Part shown: positions 9,889 to 17,996 of the stretch, one piece after another
Layout: every line of letters begins with the position of its first letter
Position numbering within the stretch: position 1 is the stretch's first letter
Assembly (NCBI GenBank): GCA_003427395.1
Contig: BFEA01000017.1
Location: 2,053,285 to 2,079,184, forward strand
DNA length: 25,900 nucleotides
DNA from: Chara braunii
Taxonomy: Eukaryota; Streptophyta; Charophyceae; Charales; Characeae
Direction: 5' to 3'
Notes under the pieces: generated by a model
Told to the model about the DNA's origin: nothing
Seen by the model: only the letters and a program-made list of their open reading frames with translations
Database searches by the model: none
Translations under genes and position numbers: made by a program

Positions 9889-10080
9889 CTGTTGAGCAGC
9901 CTCGTACGCCTGCTCCGTGGACGCGAACGTTTGGCGCCTAACCTCGATGTGGTAATCAGTCAGAAGACAGACAAGGAACGAGTTGGTGAGAACGGTGTCC
10001 CGCGTCTCATTGCAAGTAGGGAGGGCATCCTCTAACACCCGGATGTGATGCTCCAGAACAGATTGGACAAGACTGAATGA
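9870..10080 (-). pseudogene. Gag-like fragment between the two palindromic blocks
   Basis: The minus-strand frame here (part of an open frame 10143-9613) encodes about 65 protein-like residues: SVLEHHIRVLEDALPTCNE, TRDTVLTNSFLVCLLTDYH and IEVRRQTFASTEQAYEAAQQYQS. The pattern of a helix pair ending in a T/S-x-E-A-Y-E-A-A helix resembles the C-terminal capsid part of LTR-retrotransposon Gag proteins. The flanking residues of the frame come from the repeated GC blocks and are not protein-like. No protease or RT is nearby. Assignment by pattern only. Confidence 0.4.
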
Positions 10081-10085
10081 ATAGA

Positions 10086-10192
10086 CAGCCTGTGGGATCA
10101 GGCCACGGCCTGGTCCCACAGGCTGAACAGGCAAAATAGCCAAACAGCCCTGGCTCTAGGCCAGGGCAGCCAGAGGCACACTGCACTATTCA
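10086..10192. repeat. Palindrome-bearing block, copy B
   Basis: CAGCCTGTGGGATCAGGCC (10086-10104) and its near-perfect reverse complement (10107-10125) form a 40-nt foldback with one mismatch and a 2-nt centre. CCCTGGC-TCTAG-GCCAGGG follows at about 10148-10166. The block is a direct copy of 9761-9888, about 320 bp away. Confidence 0.8.
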
Positions 10193-10344
10193 ATTGTCTA
10201 CATCATGAATGGTAGCTTTGTCTTTTCCCTCGACTTTCCTGGTGGATATCTCTTTTGATTTTGTGTAATACATGTGTGTCTGGAATTCGGATGGGATCAG
10301 AAACACAAACGGATTGGATCTTCCTGAAGTAAATTTGCTGATGG

Positions 10345-10533
10345 ATGCATGAATCGTGGAGTGATATGGTGGAACTCCTTCGATCTTTCATCTACCCTTA
10401 CTTACCTGATAATATTATACACGTGTTAGCCTTGTGGAATGAGCAAATGTTTGCGAATGGGACAGTCATGAGGCTACAACACGGATCTACCAACCCTATG
10501 TTTTTCCAAATGATTCGCAGTTCGCTTCCCTAA
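10345..10533 (+). other. Unassigned short ORF
   Basis: A 62-codon frame starting MHESWSDMVELLRSFIYPY and ending near FFQMIRSSLP has mixed, protein-like composition. It lies in a 10200-10840 stretch with no other recognisable feature. I do not recognise a family and cannot exclude chance. Confidence 0.15.
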
Positions 10534-10838
10534 GTTTTGGATTCATGATTGTAAAAACAGTTTTCGCTCGTCATTCGGTCTTCTTGCCCTACGACAAGCT
10601 CACCCTGATTCTCTGGCTTGCCATTTTGCTCCTCATTGGCCCGGGGCACCTGGCCTTCATGGTCAAAATACAGAAGTGCTGAGGGCTTTCATGAACGAGG
10701 ACTCGTTTAGACAACTTACTACGAAACAAAGATGGCCGAAGGACAGCACAGCCACGACCATCGATGCCGACTCTGAGCTATGCGAGACGTGCAAGCGAGC
10801 CATCGCCGTCTCGCCATCGCCAGTGATTGTGATCGCAC

Positions 10839-10959
10839 GTACATGCCCTGACCCTTCCAGCCAGGGAATGGTCGGCGAAGCACCATGAGTAAGTGTCCGG
10901 GTACATGCCCTCACCCTTCCAGCCAGGAAAGGGTCGGCGAAGCACCATGAGTAAGTGTC
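10839..10959. repeat. 59-bp tandem duplication
   Basis: Two 59-bp units (10839-10897 and 10901-10959), separated by 3 bp, are nearly identical. Each contains ACCCTTCCAGCCAGG and GTCGGCGAAGCACCATGAGT. Differences are few and scattered. Confidence 0.9.
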
Positions 10960-11327
10960 ATGATTTCGAATTCGTGGCGTGACAGTACCTCCTATTTCTT
11001 TTGAATGCTCAGCTTCCTTTTGCTTGCTTTTCAGTCCCATGACAAACACCGTCAAACAGTTTGTTTCCCCCCCTCTTCTGGCTATCGCTTATGCCCACGC
11101 AAAGTATGGTGTCAGTGGGAAAAGTATTATTACAGCAAATGATGACCCAATCAAGTACCTCCTATCATAAGGGATCTAGTGGCCACTTTCAGGTTTTTCA
11201 GTAAATTAAATTCAGCAACTTGTTTTTGAAAGATGTCCATATATTATCAAATGGATGGAAAAGAGGCCGGGGACCTCACAATTTGACCCGGGAGAACCAC
11301 TGGGGCCTTTACCCAGATTCGGCTAGT

Positions 11328-11351
11328 GCTGGAAACCGGGTCCAGCGTCCC
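11328..11351 (-). repeat. LINE 3' hairpin motif downstream of LINE-3
   Basis: GCTGGA (11328-11333) and TCCAGC (11341-11346) flank the same 7-nt loop as in LINE-2 and are followed by GTCCC. On the minus strand this lies about 220 bp downstream of the LINE-3 coding end, the place where the motif sits in LINE-1. The second stem (GCTCC/GGAGC) is absent, so it may be a truncated or foreign tail. Confidence 0.5.
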
Positions 11352-11566
11352 CTGAAGAGAACCATCCTACGCTTGTCTTTCCAAAAAAGTTGAACTCTGA
11401 AGCACAGGAAAAGGTGTAACCGCTAAAACAAATCCCTACACTATTAATACTTCGAATTAAGCATTTAACCCCAAGCCAAAATGTGTAGCTTTGAGGAGAT
11501 TGTTGCGGTTACCCAAAATACGGCATGCTAACCCAAAAATGTGGCCACTATTCACCAAGACATTTA

Positions 11567-11800
11567 TTACGGTTTAAGCCACCTTGACAATGTCAGCTTG
11601 CGATCTGAAGAGACAGCCGCGAGCTGATGATTATTTGCCCATGTCCTCAGAAACCATATATAGCCTTTCTTCCGACTTCTGAAGCTGGTTTGCCAGTCTG
11701 CCGTAATCATATCTCTTAAATTCCTGCGAACCTGCTGCTGTTGTTCCTGCAGTGCCACTTTCTCTTTGTTAAAAACCATTGAGTTCCTGGCACGCCAAAT
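11567..11800 (-). pseudogene. LINE-3 ORF2 C-terminus in shifted frame
   Basis: The frame open 11779-11567 continues the LINE protein. Just upstream in the same frame reads LLQEIWRARNSMVFNKEKVA, matching the E-I-W-x-A-R-N motif near the end of plant-type LINE proteins; LINE-2 has LGRKTILWVLWYKRCVHERE at the same place. The larger upstream frame (13284-11716) overlaps it, so a frameshift lies upstream of about 11815. Confidence 0.65.
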
Positions 11801-13284
11801 TTCTTGCAGGAGGATACCTCTGCAAACCAGCGGAACATATCCCCAACCTGACTTGCATATTGAACCTGGTTTGGGTGGAATCCCATATAGGATCCATTCA
11901 TCTGTCCAGGGCCAGGCTGGCCCTGTAGCTCTCTAGTAGACGAGACTGTTTTATCAGTAAGGAAGGTTAATGGAGAACCTGGTTTGTCTGACCCCTGACT
12001 CACCTGAGCCGTGACCGTCCATTCCTGTACTCTCATTCCCCCTGCCAGGTCTGGGCCCAGGACTTTCCATACCCGTCCCCCCACATCCTCTGCGAAGACC
12101 CAGGCTCCCACTCCTTGTTCAGAGTCGTTCCTCAACAGCTGAACCCAGTCCCTAGGAATTGCCTCTTTTAGTTTGTGAAGGTTCTTCTCAACATGGCGCA
12201 GATATGGAAGTTTAATTCTCAAGGTGGCTTCTGACAGCCAATCCCCTACCTCCCCATCCCAAATATGCTTTACCTGAAGTACGCCTTTCTGAATCCATGA
12301 TCTCCCAAAGTGCCCTACCCCTTCACCCGCTGAGAAAACCTCTCCATTGTCCTGTAAAATTAGGCTGTTCTCAAATAGGAGCTGGTTCAGAACTTCTTGC
12401 TTGGATACCGGCCGATTAGAGTTTCGGGGTAAGAGTCTTCGCCATGCATATAAGATATCCCTCCAGACTCGAGATTGTGGTCTCCTGTTAGGAAAGGAAG
12501 GGAGTAACAAACTAAGCAACACATCATCCCCCCCCCGGAGGTCCCACTCCTTACCTAAAATATATTCCGCCAGTCGAATCCAGAGCTTTGAAGGGTTATC
12601 AAACATAGCCTTCACTGGCCATTTAGCCAGTAGGGCAATGTTTTGATAACGGGGGTCCAAGACACCCAGACCCCCTTGATTACGAGGAAGAGCAATGGTT
12701 TCCCATGCTACTTTGGAGGGAAAACCTTCACCTTCCTCTGCCACTGGTTTCCAGATGTATTTGGCAGCGCACCTCTTAATCTGCCAATAGGCCTCGTCTC
12801 CCAATTGAACTATAGAGAGGGGAAACCATAATATAGATAGCCCAGAAGCTGACACCACGAGAGCCCGTCCAAACAAAGAGAGTTTATGGTTCCATTGCCA
12901 TTGGCTAATCCTCGCTGAAACCCTGTCCACCAACAATTGATCCTGGGACTTTGAGCAGTTGGCAAGAGAAACCAGGACCCCCAAAAAACGTTCCGAATTC
13001 TCTGTTGGCACCTGCCGTAGACCCCAGTTGACTTTTAAGTTGAAGGCTGGTGGTAGAAAATATACGGATTTTTGCCAATTAATAGATGCCTCGGATAGTA
13101 CGCAATAACTATCAATCACCCTTTTAAGTTCAGACAAGGCCACTATATTATTTTCCCACGCGATTGTTAAATCATCAGCAAGGGCTCCCCCCTTCCATTC
13201 TAGCGAAGGTGAGAGGGAGAGATCCGTAATCCTTGGGTTGTATCGTATATTATCCAACAAAGTTTCCAGTTGCAGTACAAACAA
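11716..13284 (-). pseudogene. LINE-3 reverse transcriptase palm to connection domain
   Basis: A long 522-codon open frame, the best-preserved coding stretch in the window. It starts in the RT palm (LLFVLQLETLLDNIR) and has the catalytic ALADDLTIAW box (motif C with Leu-Ala before DD rather than Phe-Ala). It then has WNHKLSLFGRALVVSASGLS, YIWK, PRNQGGLGVLDPRYQN and WIQKGVLQVKHIWDGEVGDW, all in LINE order. After about residue 400 it becomes low in similarity and lacks the zf-RVT C-x2-C...H motif, suggesting an internal deletion. The frame is joined to the upstream half across one TGA at 13294-13296. Confidence 0.85.
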
Positions 13285-13293
13285 AAGCGGTGC

Positions 13294-13677
13294 TCAGGGG
13301 CAGCCCTGCCGGAGAGAGCGAGTCAGATGAAATTCGTTAGATAATCTGCCGTTTACTACCACCACAGATTCGGCCTGAGAATACATAGCCCTGATCCATG
13401 TACGAAAGCCTGTGCCAAAGCCCATCCTGATCAGTGTAGTAGACACAAAGGCCCAACCTACCTCATCGTAGACTTTTTCCATGTCTAGGAGCATCACCAC
13501 TACCTCTCTTCTTTCTTTACCTATGATCTCCAATGCTTGCACCGCAGTTAGGATGTTTTCAAAGATAGATCTTCCTTTTACAAAGGCCCCTTGCTCCCAC
13601 CCTACAAGATCAGGCAGGGCATCCGCTAGCCTTAGGGCCAATGCTTTCACCAGAATTTTATAGGCCACATTTAACAC
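13294..13677 (-). pseudogene. LINE-3 reverse transcriptase, fingers/palm
   Basis: The 127-codon frame carries LNVAYKILVKALALRLADALP, GAFVKGRSIFENILTAVQ (motifs 1-2 region), VVMLLDMEKVYDEVGW (motif A, catalytic Asp in LLD) and TRSLRQGCP (motif B region). It stops at TGA 13294-13296 and resumes in the same frame with APLLFVLQL, so one nonsense mutation separates it from the next block. Confidence 0.85.
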
Positions 13678-13731
13678 AGAAATAGGCCTGTAATTTCTAC
13701 TTCTTATCCCCCTTTTTGTACAGTAAAGATA

Positions 13732-14220
13732 TCATCCCTTTAAAAAAAAAACTTGGGAGGGAACCCGTTTGCAAAGCATTATTGAAGATCCGACATAGAA
13801 AAGGGCAAAGGCCCCCCAAGAACTCAGAAACAATTCAATTGGTAAGCCATCTACTCCGGGGCATTTACCTCGTGCCATTTGCTTAGCACTCCTCCCTAGT
13901 TCGTGCTCTGTCAGGGGGGCGTCTAATTCCTTTTTGACAGACCCCCGAATGGTAACCCGGGATCTGTTCCAGAAGTCTGAAACCTCGGATAAATCTGTAT
14001 CAAAGCTATCGAAAGGTCGCCTGGTAGTCACTATATCACGGAAGTATTCCAGGGCATATTGACAAAGTCCTTCTGTGTCCGTGGCAACCGGCATGTTTAA
14101 AGCGAAAGGATGGGAAAGCTCTCTCAGTAGCGGTTTAGTTTGCCTAATAATCAGGGAGCGGAAAGTTAATTTAGTCATTCTGTCGTATCCGATTATACCC
14201 CGGAGCTTAAGCCAAGGGAT
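13732..14220 (-). pseudogene. LINE-3 linker and RT start
   Basis: The frame opens after a stop at about 14221 (WLKLRGIIGYDRMTKLTFRSL) and encodes PLTEHELGRSAKQMARGKCPGVDGLPIELF, the LINE RT entry motif (A-x-x-K-x-P-G-x-D-G). The tail at about 13740 is an A/T-rich stretch where the frame is lost before RSRNYRPISVLNVAYK, so at least one frameshift lies in 13680-13745. Confidence 0.75.
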
Positions 14221-14307
14221 TTAATTTTAATATTTCCCAAGGAAAAAAATTGACAGTGACAGCAACTCGAGTGGGGAAAAATCCCAAACATATAAAAGAA
14301 ACAGTGG

Positions 14308-14345
14308 CCAACGCCACAGATTTCGGCCACTGCCACAGATTTCGA
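14308..14345. repeat. Short tandem duplication (about 18-19 bp)
   Basis: GCCACAGATTTCG is present twice in succession with a GGCCA prefix (about 14308-14345), within a sequence of no recognised function between LINE-3 and the GGA tract. The 14223-14679 stretch otherwise shows only A/T-runs (14398-14414). Confidence 0.6.
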
Positions 14346-14679
14346 CTTTTAAAGTTTGCAAAGGCGAAAAAGACACACGTGGGGAAAGAAAACACGACTT
14401 TTTTTTTTTTTTTCAATTTGAAATGGCTTTGGGTCAAAAGGTATCCGTTTACTTTCATTGCTTTTTCGAACTTGCCGCCTTGTTTCTTTGCCGGCGCATG
14501 TTTTTTTTGCTTATTCCCTACTCAAAAAGGGACATGTACGGACTTACCTCCCCCAAAAAAAAACACAATGAAACTCAGAAGGGAGCTCAGGGAAACTGGA
14601 GCCAGGACTCCAGGAGTGGAACTCAAATAGTGACCTCAGAATTGAAACCAGGAGTCCCACTCAAAAAATCAATTCATAA

Positions 14680-14780
14680 GGAGGGGGAGGAGGAGGAGGA
14701 GGAGGAGGAGGAAGAAGAAGAAGAAGAAGAAGAAGAAGAAGAAGAAGAGGAGGAGGAGGAGGAGGAGGAAGAGGAGGAAG
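14680..14780. repeat. (GGA)n/(GAA)n trinucleotide tract
   Basis: About 100 bp of pure purine on the plus strand: GGA units, then GAA, then GGA again. It would encode poly-Glu in one frame but has no protein context. Confidence 0.97.
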
Positions 14781-14795
14781 TCCACACTGGTGCCG

Positions 14796-15205
14796 TTGCA
14801 AACGTATCGTAGCAACTTCACCTGTCCAGCCAGGTATAGTGACAAACAAACACGTCTGTGAGCAGCCCTGTCTCTTTTGAGGTGACACTGTATCTCTGCA
14901 TAAGCAGCAGAAGTCCAGGTCCGTGACATTTCAGTGGCAAATATAGGGATCGGCACCTGGTTTTGCAACAGAGGACGCATGCATTGGGCCTCGGAGCCAT
15001 TGCCTCAGGCCAGGCCCATGGGTCCCCCGTCACGAAAGCAGGTACCGGCCGGTAAATCTGCACAGAATCCTTCGAAAATTTAAAGGGTATTTCTGCAACT
15101 TTACCCGTGTATTTAGCTTCGAAAAAAGGGTATTTCTGTAACTTTACTTGTATATTTGCCACCGTACATGCGCGCATGGGTGAAGTTGCTATGATACGTT
15201 TGCAA
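14796..15205. mobile_element. MITE-like element with 27-bp terminal inverted repeats
   Basis: Left arm 14796-14822 and right arm 15179-15205 are reverse complements with one mismatch (core AACGTATCGTAGCAACTTCA). The element is about 410 bp, has no transposase, and holds a duplicated AGGGTATTTCTG-AACTTTAC segment (about 15084-15118 and 15126-15160). A related GGTATTTCTGCAA stretch lies just outside the right arm at 15209-15222. Length and structure fit a non-autonomous DNA transposon. No clear target-site duplication was seen. Confidence 0.6.
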
Positions 15206-15875
15206 ACCGGTATTTCTGCAATTTGCCCAAGAAAGGGAAAACGAGAGTGGGAAAAAAAAAAAAAAAAAAGGCAACAGAAGTTACAGAATGCTCTGCTGTG
15301 GATAATATAAATATGTTACAACCGGCGGAGCTGCTGACTTGCGATCGGGCATGCTCACAACTTGGTACTTTTCTGCATGTATCTGAGCCCGATTGCAGTC
15401 CGATTCGGCAAAATAAAGCCGAACTGCGAGTCTGCACTTCGCAAAAGAGAGTTCACAAAGTTATAAACAAAATTTTTCAAAAAAACTCCCAAAATTTAAT
15501 TCACCGCTTGTTATCTGAGAATCTGCCGTTCACGAATGCCGCTGTAAAACACTTCTCAAAATAATCGATGGCAGGTTCAGAATAACTTAGTTACAAAAAA
15601 GTAATAAATACTACCGTAACGTTTTAAATTTTAATCATATCCGACAACCGCAAAATTTTTCACGCTCTTGCTGGGCCCCAGCAAGGGTGAAAATTTGAAA
15701 AACGATGAGCTTGTAAATCAACTTGTGAGTGATACAGGTCTCAGACTGATGAATCACGGCCACAAGAAGGAGGCCGCGGGAAAAAAAAAATGAAACAGGA
15801 AACTCCCATGCTTCAAAAGGTTCTACTATTTTACATTCCCGCGTTGCAAGGCATCCATAACGTCCAGAATCGATG

Positions 15876-15876
<1 letters not shown>
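15206..15876. other. No gene recognised
   Basis: Apart from an A-run (15252-15269) and a T/A-rich stretch, I see no coding sequence with protein-like features on either strand. Confidence 0.4.

Positions 15877-15949
<73 letters not shown>
15877..15949. repeat. (CT)n microsatellite, truncated by adapter
   Basis: About 73 bp of CT repeats run straight into a Tn5 mosaic-end junction at 15950, so its true length and its right neighbour are unknown. Confidence 0.95.
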
Positions 15950-15951
<2 letters not shown>

Positions 15952-15987
15952 GTCTCTTATACACATCTAGATGTGTATAAGAGACAG
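15950..15987. other. Tn5 mosaic-end junction adapter (artefact), copy 1
   Basis: The 19-bp mosaic end CTGTCTCTTATACACATCT is followed directly by its reverse complement, 38 bp in all. This is the Nextera mate-pair circularisation junction. It is synthetic, not genomic, and marks a chimeric join. Confidence 0.95.
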
Positions 15988-15992
15988 GTTCT

Positions 15993-16083
15993 ATGCGTGT
16001 GCGTGCGTGTGTGTGTGCGTGTGTGTGCGTGTGTGTGTGGGTATGTGTGCGTGTGTGTGCGTGTGTGTGCGTGTGTGTGTGTT
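15993..16083. repeat. (GT)n/(GTGC)n microsatellite
   Basis: GT and GC-GT repeats follow the adapter without a natural boundary, which suggests a different genomic locus on this side of the join. Confidence 0.9.
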
Positions 16084-16094
16084 TGGTGGTGGTT

Positions 16095-16117
16095 GGGGGG
16101 GGGGGGGGGGGGGGNGG
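16095..16117. other. G-run with an unresolved base (N at 16115)
   Basis: Twenty Gs, one N and two more Gs. The single N indicates a gap-filling or consensus failure, so sequence on either side may not be truly adjacent. Confidence 0.9.
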
Positions 16118-16621
16118 TGTAGCTCGCTTGCTATGTACATCAACAGCGAAGGGCAACACGATGACCGGCTGCTGCCCATCTACTGCGCAGCGGCTCCGAT
16201 TTCCGAGATCCGGCGCTCCTCTCTACCTCAGCGGGAGTGCGTTTCCGAATCTGTCCTCAACTCCTGAGCGCCGCTTCCCTCGCATAGGGATATAGGGATT
16301 AGGCAAGATTGATTGGGTCTATCTCCAATAGGCCCAGAAATCTTCAACACAATATACGAGTGCGCTTTGGTGGATCCTGGCCCGTCGATTCTACCTGGGT
16401 GGGTGGGCAGCAACCAGCAGCGGCGCAGCCCAACTGCGTGCCGTGCCCAATGATCAGAACTACCATCTACCCGCTTCACCGGAGTAGAACGTCCTCCGGT
16501 CATTATAGCTGTATTTTTCGGTTGCACCTGTCCGTCCAAAATCCTCTAAATACAGCCATAATCATCGTGCGTTCTATTCGGGTGACCAAAACTCTCGGTA
16601 GCTCTCCTACTTGTTGATCGT
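16118..16621. other. No gene recognised
   Basis: Mixed-composition sequence without a protein-like frame or a recognisable repeat on either strand. Confidence 0.4.
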
Positions 16622-16659
16622 CAAAAAAAAAAAAGAAAAAAAAAAAAGGAAAAAAAAAA
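16622..16659. repeat. A-rich tract
   Basis: Runs of A broken by single Gs, at the boundary between anonymous sequence and the minisatellite block. It could be the tail of a retroposed copy, but no body was identified. Confidence 0.7.
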
Positions 16660-16677
16660 TCACGCAGATTCTAGACG

Positions 16678-17085
16678 ACCAAACTTCCAACTGCCAACTT
16701 CCAGCCTCGATCTGTTCACCTATCTCCCTATCTCCCTATCTACCTATCTACCTATCGAACTAATCCACCTATCTTTCGAGTGACAAGAGGTAAGATCTGT
16801 CCATCCGACGGTCAGATCTGTCCAGACCGTTGGAGAAGAGACCAAACTTCGAACTTCAAGCCGTCGACGTATCGAGCTATCGAGCTAAATTAAATCGACC
16901 AATCGAACTTCGAACTCTCGTCGTATCGAATTTCGAACTTCGAACTCTCGACCTATCGAACTTCGTACTTCGAACTGTCGACCTAACGAACTTCGAACTG
17001 TCCACCTACTGTCGTTCCAGTGACTGAAGACAGGTAAGATCAGATCTGTCAATCCGACGGTCAGGTTCTGTCCCGACCGCTGAGA
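16678..17085. repeat. Nested minisatellite block (two higher-order units)
   Basis: Two related units begin with GACCAAACTTC (16678 and 16840) and end with a GGTAAGATC...CCGACGGTCAG segment (16790-16830 and 17031-17070). Unit one holds CTATCTNC 7-8 bp repeats (16720-16772). Unit two holds an approximately 30-bp repeat with core AACTTCGAACTCTCGACCTA (about 16898-17006). Both the small repeats and the larger unit are therefore duplicated. Confidence 0.75.
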
Positions 17086-17107
17086 GGATTGCCAGGCTCA
17101 CGATACG

Positions 17108-17996
17108 TTGGCTAACATGGGCTTAGGACGTCCGGTGAAGCCGGCTGCCTGCCGGGGAAGAATGAAGCGCGTGCTGAAAAAAGCTGTGTTGTTTCCCCAA
17201 CCTCGTAAGCTGGGGCCATTGTCTCACGAGCAGAGTTTCAGGATAGGAAGGTCGTCGGTCGGGGGACGGGATCCCATGTTCCAGAAACAATTAGCAGTTC
17301 TGTCAACACATTTCCGGGACTGCCGGATCCCGACTGGTCAAGGTAAGGAACGTGTGCGCCGGAAGCTGTGCTCGCGAAGCGCGAGAGCTCGGCCATGACG
17401 TCGCCGGGAGCTGGCAATCGTCGGAGTCGGACGGTCGAGATCCGAGCTCCAGCATGGATTTGCTCTCTTTTAGTCGTTCAGAGATCCCGACTGCTCACGG
17501 CACGGTGTGCAGTGTGTCCCGATGCTGTGTTTTGTCGCCCGATCGACCCACACACGCGCTCTCGGCCATCATGTCGCCGGAATCTGCGGCGGGTCCTGAT
17601 CCCGCGGTCTCCAGGATCGATTAGCCAGCGCTCCTGTAAACAACGCGTTCCGCGGCGATACCGACCGCTTCAAGGTACAACAAGGTAGTGGGGGGGATGT
17701 GTGCGCCGAGAAGCTGTGTGTTCCCCCAACGACGTTCGCTCGGTCATTATCTTCACGTTGGGACCTGCGGCCTGCCTGTCCCGATGGTGATGCCCGTGTC
17801 GAGATGATACCACGCTCCAGCATTGACGGGGCGCTCATACCCCGACCGACTACTCAAGGGATGGAGTGTGTGCCGAAGCTGAGCTCTCGAACCACGTAGG
17901 CGCGGCTATCATGCCGGGAGCTACCGATCAGAATCGGACGGTCGAGATTCCACGCTCCAGCGTTGATGAGCTCTCTGAAGACGGTCAAGCGAGGTA
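17108..17996. repeat. Diverged tandem array related to the 3' end of the chitosanase-like ORF
   Basis: About five units of 140-350 bp share ordered anchors: GTGTGCGCCG(A)GAAGCTGTG at 17352-17370 and 17699-17718 (GTGTGTGCCGAAGCTGAG at 17866-17883); CATSATGTCGCCGG near 17393 and 17568; CGGACGGTCGAGAT at 17428-17441 and 17935-17948; CCACGCTCCAG at 17810-17820 and 17950-17960. The last unit encodes the minus-strand end of the GH46 ORF (NAGAWNLDRPI). The unit ending near 17840 reads VNAGAWYHLDTGITIG on the same strand before stops, so these look like decayed copies of that gene segment. Confidence 0.65.

Larger units (their letters stand above)
11328..14222 (-). mobile_element. LINE-3: 5'-truncated, divergent non-LTR retrotransposon
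   Basis: The minus strand carries a linker/RT start (14220-13732), RT fingers and palm (13677-13294), RT palm to C-terminus (13284-11716) and a shifted C-terminal frame (11779-11567). No endonuclease is present upstream of about 14222, where the frame meets a stop, so the element is 5' truncated, as is common for LINEs. Its protein is clearly different from LINE-1 and LINE-2, so it is another lineage. The 3' limit is taken at the hairpin motif and is uncertain. Confidence 0.8.

Noticed and set aside
10663-11055. 130-codon minus-strand ORF
   Set aside because: Mostly the translation of the 59-bp tandem duplication; no domain recognised.
15950-15987. Natural Tn5/IS50 insertion
   Set aside because: Head-to-head 19-bp ends with nothing between them, found four times, match the mate-pair library junction, not an insertion.
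16678-17996. CRISPR-like array
   Set aside because: Repeat and spacer lengths are irregular, units are diverged throughout, no cas genes are present and the context is eukaryotic.
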